Origin: Sclerotiophoma versabilis
Taxonomy: Eukaryota > Ascomycota > Dothideomycetes > Pleosporales > Didymellaceae
Direction: 5' to 3'
DNA length: 64,000 bases
Assembly: GCA_012274445.1 (NCBI GenBank)
Contig: JAAROD010000093.1
Coordinates: 1,240,001-1,304,000 of the forward strand
The stretch's first letter is position 1; each line of letters opens with the position of its first letter. Below the pieces are notes generated by a model. It was given only the letters and a program-made list of their open reading frames with translations. It ran no database searches and was not told where the DNA came from. The translations under genes were made by a program, and so were the position numbers. This document shows, one piece after another, positions 55,445-64,000 of the stretch.

Positions 55445-56764
55445 TCACGCCTTCAAGACAGCCTCATCCAGTGTCCACACCCTAACCTCACCCTCATCAC
55501 CTGTACTGACGATGACCTCTTCGTCATTCCATCTCTTGCCCTTGTCCGCCCTCTTTGTCCATGTAACGTGGTTGATTTCGAAGACCTCGTGCGCAGAAAA
55601 GATCTCTGCAACGACGACCCACTCAGTTGGTGACGCCTCGGTCGCCTCCATAGTAGTAGTAGCAGCAGCAACGTCAGCGCCCTCAACATCCACCATCGCT
55701 GTACCATTGGTAGTACCGTTGGGCTCCTGACTCCTCCACCTCTCCTTGTATACCACGATCTTTCCGTCACTCCCAGCACTAACAAGAAGGCCGGTTGTGC
55801 GACTCCAGCTGACGGAGTAGATCGCGCGATCGTGAGCCCGAGGGAGGATGGCTTCTTGGTACCAGTCTTCGTCGATGGCTGCAGAGCGAATGATTGATGG
55901 CATGCCCGAGTTATGGGTATTTGCGCCTTCTCTCGGTTTTCTCCTCCAAATACGTACTGTGCAATCGTCTGAACAGGTTGCGAGCCTTGGTCCACTCTGC
56001 TCCAACGCCTCGATGTGCTGTGCTTGCTGCTCCTCCAGTCCGTCTCTTTGCCTCCTGAAGTCAAGCTTCGACATTCCCGACCCTTCGAACTCAGTCCACC
56101 AGACCGTCATCCCATGCCCCTCCACAACAGCCACCTGCACCCAGTCATCCTGATCCTCCCTGTAGAACCGCACCGTATCGTCATAACTGCTTGACACGAG
56201 CAGATCCTCCTCCGGGTGCCACGCGACACACTTGACATCGCCATCGTGCTCCTGCAGCACCGCGACCGTCTCAAAGTTATCGTCCTCGAGTTCCTCCCAT
56301 ATCCACACGCTCTTGTCGCGGGAGCACGTCGCCAGGTATTGCCCGCTGGGCGACCAGGTGAGCGATTTGATCTCGGACTCGTGGCCGTCGAGGATGCAGG
56401 AGAACTGGTATTCCTCCGAGTCCTCGTCTTCCTCGTCTCCAACCTCGCGGCCTACCTCGTGCTCCAACCTGTCGCCGTCCTCCTTGCGCCAGATGCCTGC
56501 GCTGCTGTCGAACGAGCCAGTCGCAAGGACAGACTGGCCCTGGGTGTGCGGTTTCCAGCTACACGAGCGTACGGAGCGCTTGTGGCCACCGGTGATGGAG
56601 TGGAGGAGCGTGAAAGAAGTCATGCTGTAGACGCGCACGGAGCGATCTGAGCAGGCTGTTGCCACGATCGGCTGATTTGGATGGGGCGCAGTCTGCCATG
56701 TTCGCGAGCTCGAAGGCGGCGAGAGGGTTGCGAGGTGGGTAAGCATACGCGTAGGTTCAGACAT
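55445..56764 (-). CDS. CIA1: Cytosolic iron-sulfur assembly WD40 protein Cia1
   Basis: WD40 beta-propeller of the CIA targeting complex that delivers 4Fe-4S clusters to cytosolic and nuclear apoproteins. Intronless, 439 aa. Seven blades are visible, for example PIVATACSDRSVRVYSM, HKRSVRSCSWKP, SVLATGSFDSSAGIW, HESEIKSLTWSPSGQYLATC, HDGDVKCVAWHPEEDLLVSS, PRLATCSDDCTVRIW, AIYSVSWSRTTGLLVSAGSD and VIVSTGDEGEVRVWTL. An acidic insert (GDEEDEDSEEY) lies in blade 3 and an Ala/Thr-rich insert (DVAAATTTMEATEA) in blade 7. Length is slightly over the yeast protein because of these inserts. Confidence 0.94.
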   Translation of the reverse strand: MSEPTRMLTHLATLSPPSSSRTWQTAPHPNQPIVATACSDRSVRVYSMTSFTLLHSITGGHKRSVRSCSWKPHTQGQSVLATGSFDSSAGIWRKEDGDRLEHEVGREVGDEEDEDSEEYQFSCILDGHESEIKSLTWSPSGQYLATCSRDKSVWIWEELEDDNFETVAVLQEHDGDVKCVAWHPEEDLLVSSSYDDTVRFYREDQDDWVQVAVVEGHGMTVWWTEFEGSGMSKLDFRRQRDGLEEQQAQHIEALEQSGPRLATCSDDCTVRIWRRKPREGANTHNSGMPSIIRSAAIDEDWYQEAILPRAHDRAIYSVSWSRTTGLLVSAGSDGKIVVYKERWRSQEPNGTTNGTAMVDVEGADVAAATTTMEATEASPTEWVVVAEIFSAHEVFEINHVTWTKRADKGKRWNDEEVIVSTGDEGEVRVWTLDEAVLKA

Positions 56765-57240
56765 TGTGGATTTAGGAAGGGCCGCCGCGGGCGGTATTGA
56801 AAGGCGTACGACTTATTCGCGCCTCGGTGTGGCCGAGGTGTGTTTTGACTGGAGGTAGGTGTGGCTGAAGCTCAAACCGCGTGTATATAAGCCTCTAGAG
56901 AGTGTTGTAAAGGCAATTGACGAACGTTGGTCGTGTCGCGGGGCATGTCTTGAGAAAGTTCGGCAGCGCGTCATTTGCTAATCGCCCCGCGACAAGGGTG
57001 CCTGCGTGATCGGCCAAATCATCCATTACTCATGACAGTGCACCATAATTACGGTATCTGTATCCTCCATTCGTACACACATTATGCATCAAATAACTAC
57101 ATTACTTTTCTCTTGTACATCATTCCAGTCCATCCTCATTTGTAGCCGAACCCTCGCATGCGCCGGATAATGCGTGGGTATTCCAAAGTAAAGAAAACGC
57201 CGATAATGCTTGTGTAAGGAACCGTTCCTCTGATGTACAT
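56765..57240. other. Gap between CIA1 and MHYT gene
   Basis: CIA1 promoter and the 3' side of the minus-strand MHYT gene. Nothing further seen. Confidence 0.5.
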
Positions 57241-59880
57241 TTACCTCCTTCCATAGTACAGGTCCTTGGGCAGCGCTCGTGTCGCGTGCGGGTCTCGGAA
57301 TGCTGTTGTGATCGACATCAGCCTGTCTGCCAGCGTCTGCTGCTCTGTATCTGCGACACCAGCCTCAGACTTGACGCCCATGTCTCGCAACTCCATTGTA
57401 GACCCTCCTTTCTTCGACTCGTCGTGGATAATCTGTTGAGTAGAAGTGACCATAATGCCTCCCCAAGGGTGACTGCTGCTTGCATCGGCGCATGGTGACG
57501 TCGGGTTCACTAGGCCCTTCTCTGAGCAGGAATCGGGTTGAAGAGTCATATCAGATGACATTGACCGGTTTGATCGTAACTTGAATGTCCACCTTTTGCT
57601 GCGTTTCTCGGGCTCCTTAGTGACAGACGAAGTTCGTGTGAGGGTGGCAAACTCCTTGTGATTTCTGATCGCTAGAATCTGGTGGTCCGGAGATCCAGGG
57701 TATGACCTAAGGTAAGTCTGGAAGAAAGACAAAGGGATGCACTTCAAGGTCGAGCTCTGAAGGGACTGGATATAGATCTCCTTGATACCACAGAAGGCGA
57801 ACACTGTCGCTGGGCTGCGTTCTTTCTGACCAGCAACTCCATGGGCAATGTCTAGTTGCTTTGCAGAGAAGATGGCGCGATGCAGTGCGGACTCGGGTGC
57901 ATCGTGTAAAAGGTCGAGTATCTTATTGCGGAAGTTCTCCAGGAATGCGTCCTCCTCTTTGGTCTCCAGTCCGGTGCGCTGGCCTGTACGTGCAAGACAG
58001 TCATCTAGTGACAAGCCATTGAAGCCGGTCAAGAGCTTCAACTCGCGTAGACTAAGCTCGCCGTTTGCCAGCTTGACCATTGGCAGTTTTTCTGGATTCA
58101 ATCGGGGCACAATAACGTCAAGCCCTCGCATACCTGGCGCAGGTTGCAGAAGGAACGATGCGAGATAAGTTCCACTTGGCGGGATGGACGACTCCCGTTC
58201 GGTAAAAGCATGCCAGCGGTTGACCATGTCATGTAGATCATCCCGAGTTACTTGCAGACTGCGGGCAAGGTTGTCGCCAACCTGGTCCATATTCGCAAAA
58301 TGGTAACCCAGGTTTTGCAGGCGCTTCACTTCGCTCACATCGGCTTTTTTCGTCAAGACCAGCATTTGTCCTCGGCCAAAGAGGATTGGGCTGGCTAAGC
58401 CAGTCTCAACATCTCTATGCGCCACCTCTGCTGCAAGGATTTCCTTCTTGTCGTGTGGATCCCTAAATACAGCTCTTGCCATCGACATAGAAGTGCCCGT
58501 AGTCACAACTTCTTCGAACAGATTTCCAAGATTTTGAAGACCGGTATCGAGCGTTTTTGCGATATCGTAAGCGGTGACGCAAAACAGCTCTCGAAACGTG
58601 GCAGAGTATGTCGAATCATCCTCCGAGCTGAAAGAACTGCGACTATCTGCTGCTGTGGAGGGCGACGTCGCTTGCAAATAGCCAGTGCTGTGTAGGTGTT
58701 CGCGCATCGATGGGATTAGGTCGGCAACACCTCCCCAATGGCGGGATACTCGGAAAATCCACTGGAATACAGGGTGTGCAGTGTTGAACTCGTCGGCGAA
58801 AGTCTATCAGAATTAGCGTCGTTCACTCGTACGATAGAGTTTTTAGAAGCCTACCCGCTGGTGGAACTGTCGTGTAATCGTCTGGCAAGGCAGAAGACCA
58901 CCTTGACTGACCAAGAGTTTACCACTCTCGTCAAATGTGGCGCATGCGAGTACGACCTGTTGGGCGCGGTCTTTGAGCAGTCGACGGTGGCGCTGCTTTA
59001 GAAAACCGAGCAAGAAGCAGACGAAGCAGGCACTCAAACACTAAGGATATGTCAGCAAAAGTGTCGTGACTGGAACAAGAATTTCCTACCAAGCAAAGAG
59101 CGATGATCAGTGTGATGTTTCGTTCTTCGGCAGATCCATCATGGTAGCCTCGCACTTCGTACCAAGTACCGATAGCACCAGTCCAGTGCATGCCGGAAAC
59201 AGCCAAAGCCAGGAAACAAGCCACCACAACACGTCTGAAGATGTTGTTCAACCACAATCCACTCCAATGGAAGAAGAGACCGAAAGATAGCAAACTTGCG
59301 CCCACTGCGATGCCTGCAGCACCGAAAACGTGGGGCCAGCTAAGATGCAGACGGTAGTTTGTGGTACCGTTATTTCCAAGGTAGTGCATCTCAGTGATGG
59401 CTGCACCAGCGCAGAGACCGCAGACCATAAGGGAGATAACTCGAATCGCAGCGTGCTTGCTTCGCCTGTAGAAGCGATCGGCGACCATGAGTCCTAAGAA
59501 GATGACCACGACTGGAATGACAGCGGACAGCGCAGTGAACGAGGGGCTGTAGTATAGTTGTATCTCATCCTCACCATCACCCAAAACGATGGCTCGGTTG
59601 CCAACAAAATGCATACACCAGATCGCTACTAAGCCGAACGATACTGAACAGCCTGCGATTTGCACCCTGTGTTTGTCAGCAAGTGGTTCCCGGCTAGAGT
59701 ATATTTGACAAACCATGCTCTCCATCCTGAGCCAGATACCCTTCGATGTAGTAGCTCTACTGTCGTGGCAGATCCGATCAAGCTGACTAAATACGAGCAG
59801 AAGATGAGGTATGGTGTAAATGAGATATTTGGCCTGCTCCCAATGGGATATTTAGCCTCAAGTTCAGGACTTGGTCTCAT
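57241..59880 (-). CDS. MHYT-domain membrane signalling protein
   Basis: Integral membrane protein of the MHYT family, proposed in bacteria to sense O2, CO or NO through metal ligands; the fungal role is undefined. Exons 59880-59714, 59666-59090, 59040-58855 and 58803-57241 (47-51-nt introns) give 830 aa. The MHYT domain carries the three Met-His motifs, CMHFVGNRA, EMHYLGNNG and GMHWTGAIG, within six or seven TM helices, starting at YLIFCSYLVSLIGSATTVEL. A final helix, CLSACFVCFLLGFLKQRHRR, leads to a large cytoplasmic region with DRAQQVVLACATFDESGKLL, EFNTAHPVFQWIFRVSRHW and FCVTAYDIAKTLDTGLQNLG. No GGDEF/EAL or kinase domain is visible. The predicted tail is basic/Ser-rich. The start is the first in-frame ATG. 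Confidence 0.9.
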
Positions 59881-62722
59881 GACGGTCAACCTAGGTGATC
59901 GATGTAACCACTTGAGTTGCGACGTCTCAAAGATCCGTCAATGAACTTCTCCGGTCAGTTCATTTGTGCCTGGGGTCCGAAACTGGTAAGCCCGTCCAAA
60001 TCTGGAATGCCTGGTGGTACGTTTGGTTGTCTCCGTAGATGATGGGTGACTTCGAAAGAAGATGGAACGATGCTTTTTGAAAGGCTTATCCACAAGTAGC
60101 AGTCCTTCAGCGAAGGGCCCGGGGAGTGATGCAGAAGATCGTGGCGCGGGAAGCCATCCGTCCGGACGCGGGACATTTCATTTTGTACCGACATGCCAAT
60201 CCACAAGACCCTCGAGTAAGCGTTCATCACTTTACTAGGCTGGGTACCTTAGTCTGGAGCGACCACTGTAACAGCGTTGACCCCGTCGGACAGGTGAACG
60301 CTCAGCTCCGCTGGCGTAGGGAGCCAAAGCCATTGCCACGGCCTATTGGAGTACCCACCCCGAGCGCCACGCGAATTGGAATGCCGCTGACATAGGTGGA
60401 GCCCAGAGAGATTGTTGTTAACAAGCGTGAATCGGGTGGCGAGAAGGTTCGAATATTTCCGCCAAGTTATTCAGCGGTCTTGACGGCTCACACATTACTA
60501 TGCATACTTGGCGTTGAAGTACATGAAGGCAATGCTGTGCGTCTGCGTATTGCACAGTCTTTGGCTCTACCCCGTTGGATCGAGAAGTTCGATCACTTAA
60601 AATCCCATTGCGATGAGGTCTGTTCCCATCAGTGAGAGATCCACCCTGAACATGTCAAACGCGTAGGTAAGTAGGTAGCCCGTGTGTCATCGGACGGCTA
60701 GAAGTATAGTTGCGATTCGTCGGCAACAAGTGTTTTGGTACTACCGGTAAAACGAAGTCGGCGAGGATGGATTTGCCGACGCGTATCCTCCGCGGATGAT
60801 GCTGTGCGCTTGACAAGACAGCGGCCCTGCCCACGAAATGTTCGCGTTTTTGTAGAACAAAACCAAGCTTGCGATATGTGAATCGTTTTCGAAGATGTAA
60901 TGTTTTCCAGGACAAAATGTGAAGACATCGACCGTGATCACGAGCCGCAACGCGGCTGCGGCCATAGGTGTTGGGGCGGCAGACCCACTTCCATCGATTC
61001 CTCTCACGGGGTCAACGACCAACCGTAAATTACGTTTCTCGCTTGCTCTTGACTCCTGTCAAGCCACATCACCTGCCGGCTGCTCCGAATGGCTATTCGG
61101 GGAGACAATCCTTGCGCAATCTGACAGCTGCAGCGTAAGCCGTCTACATTGAATATTTCTTTTGGCATGCATTTAGCCATGATAACGCCAATGTGGGACA
61201 CAGAGTTTCAATTGCAACAGTTCTGACGAGCTTGGCCGACCGCTCATGGTCTACTGTCAACATTGCAATATCCCCTGAGTATTCGACATGTGCTCGCCAC
61301 TCTGGAGCTTCCCATTGTATGATAGTCTCTGTGAGAGTCATGAAGTATTTGTAGATCCAACCGTTGATGGAGGATGGACGAGATCTGGCTGCTGGAGATG
61401 GTGTCGATTAGAGCTCTGGTCTGTGCTGGGATGATCTGCGCTAATCTGGGAGATGAGATGATCCTCCCGAGACGATTGGCGGGGTACCGGAATTTGATCA
61501 ATGATCTTCTTCTGCTCCTGCACGATCTCACATCGCAGGGTAGTTCCTCTCGATGTCAGTCCTGTGAAGACAGCGACTCGTATCATGATATCGTAAGTGC
61601 GCTCTTGCGTGCGCCAAGTTCCTGATCGCTTGTTCCTGCATGAAAGTACAGTAATTTTCTTCGGCGTTTGGACTATAAAACAATTTCTCTAAACTAATCC
61701 AATCACAGTTCCGCGGTAGACCCCGGAATGAACCAGCCCATTGGATGTCAGCCACGTTGTGTGACAGGAAGCTTTCGACGGCTCTGTCGCTTGCAGTAGT
61801 GCTTTTCAGTTTTCAACTCCAAACAGAGGCTCGATGACAACCTCGCCGTCATGCAGTAGCCAGGTGTTAAAACACTCAAACGAACTTTGATTATAGCAAG
61901 GCAGGCAATGATGCATCACGACTGAAGGTCCTTCCATGTGACCTCCAAAGTGTCTTCGCGCTGCTCGTTCTTAACATCCACATACAGTGAATCTAATGTC
62001 TGTAGTGCGCCGTGATTACCGACAGTATGAACTGCCCAGGTTGTCGCAAACTTCGGGTGCACATTAGTCGACCGACGGTCTCTTTACAAAGACCTTGCGT
62101 GCGCGATGACTTTCAGAGCGCGGATGGTCGAGCCGTTTGTGGGCTAAGCGTGGCTTGTCATTTCAAGTCAGTAGTCGCCTCCGTTCAAAAGCTTCTAAAG
62201 GTGTTCGTTCGATTGCCTTTTTCCTGTACCGAGGATTTCGTGGAGTTTTCACCATGATTCGAGAGGCTGTATGGTCTTCGTCCCACTCTCGTTCCCATAA
62301 AGTGTTAATGGTGCATACGTGTCTGTAAGTATGGAAAGGAGTTGTAATAGGTGTTGAGTGTGATGTGGACTGTCTGAATGAGATGTAGTGGCCGTCCGCG
62401 GGGAGGGAGGCCTGCAAATAGCACGTACGAGCTATGTCGCACATTCTGTGGTAGGGAATCTTCCGGAGTAAGCACGCAATTGTCGCCAGGGCGTAAATGC
62501 GTGTCTTACTCCAGCAGCGAGTCTCGAATGACTAGCATTAGGTTCACGGAGTTTGAACTCCATCCAATCGTAGTTCTTCTCCGAAAACCACGTTCGCTGG
62601 GCCTAGTTTGACCGAGTGCAGATTAGAGACTCGTGACAATTCTGACATGCACTGAGAGGTAAGCTGGTTTGTACCGTGCGCATGTGATGAAATGCAAACT
62701 CTGGGGCCCGAAATGATTGGGC
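59881..62722. other. 2.8-kb intergenic region, possible gene remnants
   Basis: No complete gene. Several minus-strand frames have natural-looking composition: 61144-61341 (TLTETIIQWEAPEWRAHVEY, AKLVRTVAIETLCPTLALSW), 61338-61586 (LRCEIVQEQKKIIDQIPVP) and 62163-62444 (MVKTPRNPRYRKKAIERTPL). They may be pieces of one or two decayed or unspliced genes, but I recognise no family. Confidence 0.45.
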
Positions 62723-64000
62723 TTACGAGATTTCGTTGCCGTGATAGGTCACGATAGTCAGGGGCTCGAAACACTCGTCCCCGAGGAGCAACTCATCATC
62801 ACCTACCTTCAACGCGTGGTCAGATGCGGTCGCTGCCCCGAGGAGATGCTGCTCTGACGAAACGCCATAACAAGTCCCTGGGATTGCAGGGTGACCTTCG
62901 AGAATTTGATCAACGTCGGACGCCCCGCCCCCAGTAGGACCCACTGTGCTTGGCTTAAATCTGTGATTGATTCGACCCTCCTGCCACGACTCTCCTAGCA
63001 TGCCTTCGGCCTGCAAACCAGATGTAGACGGCAATTCCGTGGTCACGAAAGACTGCAATGGGATCGTTGATTTGCAAGGTGTGTTGTTTTGCAAGTATAG
63101 CCAGAGCCGAGGAGCGATATGTGGAGCCAGATGACTTCTATCCAGGATGCCTGTAGGTTTACGATCCAGCATTTGACTCGCACTTTGTAGGGACAGAATG
63201 GGTCTCGCCAATGCTGCCAGTTTCTTTCTGAAAGACATTGACATAGGCTTCGTGGTTGCGGCTGGTTGACAAAGAGATCGGCCAATAACAGGTAGTAAGT
63301 TCGCTCTCTGAGACAATGACTATTGACCAGTAAGTCTCATCAACAGCTGAAAGGTTTTTTTCTCTCTCACCAACGGATAACCTGTTTTCCATAATGTAGG
63401 TGCAATATCTGCAAGACCCGATTCGAATGTGTTTGCTTTGACCTTCACTCCAGGAAACATCTTGCTGTTAATGTTACTGAGGATTGAGAGTCGTATTGCC
63501 CCATCGATCAGCATCTGCAAAGTTCCAATGTCGAGGCTTGCCCTTGAATTCTGTGCTTCAACCCCAGCATTAGAAACTCTCGAGGTCAGTCGACAGTCTT
63601 GATGCACCCTAATTGATGGTGCAAATGGCAAGCATATTGTTCCTTTTAGGGACGGAGCTGTTGATCGCATTCTCTTGAGGGTCGACGGTGATGCCGGTGA
63701 AGGTACCACATTGTCGGCTTCCAACAGTAGCTCATCTGAAGCTTCTTGCTCATAGGTATCAATCGTTCGGCCAAATGCTAATTGCGATACGCTGCTGCTG
63801 CTGCTGTCTGTTGAGACTTTCACTCGTTTAGTGGTTGTGACTTTTCTCCGCTCAATGAGCTCGAAGATATCCGCAGATAGGAGCACCGAGTCGAGAAGCA
63901 GAACAGGCACTCCCTCAGGCGGTTTTACATGGGCGGCGAAGGTGTTTGATAGGAGTCGATGGCGTTGTTTCACTGCGGGTGCTGCGCGCTCACTCGCATA
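62723..64000 (-). CDS. Unidentified protein, 5' end beyond the window
   Basis: Minus-strand frame, open from the right edge to 63371, then a 51-nt GTGAGA...CAATAG intron, then 63319-62723 to a stop. The splice joins KTGYPL to SLSQRANLLPVIGRSL in frame. Visible segments are KPPEGVPVLLLDSVLLSADI, FELIERRKVTTTKRVKVST, TIDTYEQEASDELLLEADN, SLDIGTLQMLIDGAIRLSIL and the C-terminal DDELLLGDECFEPLTIVTYH. No domain recognised; it does not resemble the neighbouring MHYT protein. The absence of stops in about 400 codons and the clean splice support a real gene. The true start lies outside. Confidence 0.6.

Overview
The window is nuclear DNA of a filamentous ascomycete. The evidence is short GT-AG introns of about 47-55 nt, no operons, long G+C-rich promoters, and fungal families (SUR7, Dad2, fungal 7-TM rhodopsin, GPI-anchored Ser/Thr-rich protein, PHO81/NUC-2, Sok1/Tcp11). 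The protein families point to Dothideomycetes, probably Pleosporales; that placement is inference. Exon models were joined by hand. For every multi-exon gene called complete, the summed exon length is a multiple of three.

Layout. 1-7.8 kb looks accessory. It holds two intact BTB/POZ genes with an intron at the same position, decayed relatives of them, a SUR7 eisosome gene, and a dead cyclase-family gene that carries a small terminal-inverted-repeat insertion. 7.8-32 kb is dense with conserved housekeeping genes: a multi-TM orphan, shugoshin and DASH subunit Dad2 (divergent), a kelch membrane protein, exportin CRM1, the phosphate-signalling regulator PHO81/NUC-2, an ABC1-type mitochondrial kinase (MCP2-like) and the HECT ligase RSP5. 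32-42 kb has a small repeat protein, a GPI-anchored cysteine-rich protein, a remarkable fusion of a fungal 7-TM rhodopsin/PTH11-like domain to a 12-TM FucP-type MFS transporter, an SCP-x-type thiolase, and the PP1 regulator YPI1. 44.8-59.9 kb has a single-pass membrane protein, Sok1/Tcp11, choline-phosphate cytidylyltransferase, CIA1 and an MHYT-domain membrane protein. A gene running off the right edge ends the window.

Functional links are few. The divergent SGO1/DAD2 pair (both chromosome segregation) shares a 294-bp promoter with a forkhead-type site. SUR7, the kelch protein, the 44.9-kb protein, the GPI protein, the fusion transporter and the MHYT protein are all cell-surface or membrane proteins, but nothing shows that they form a cluster. 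Intergenic gaps of 1.5-3 kb (33.7-36.1, 42.2-44.9, 50-53, 59.9-62.7 kb) contain no gene I can support.
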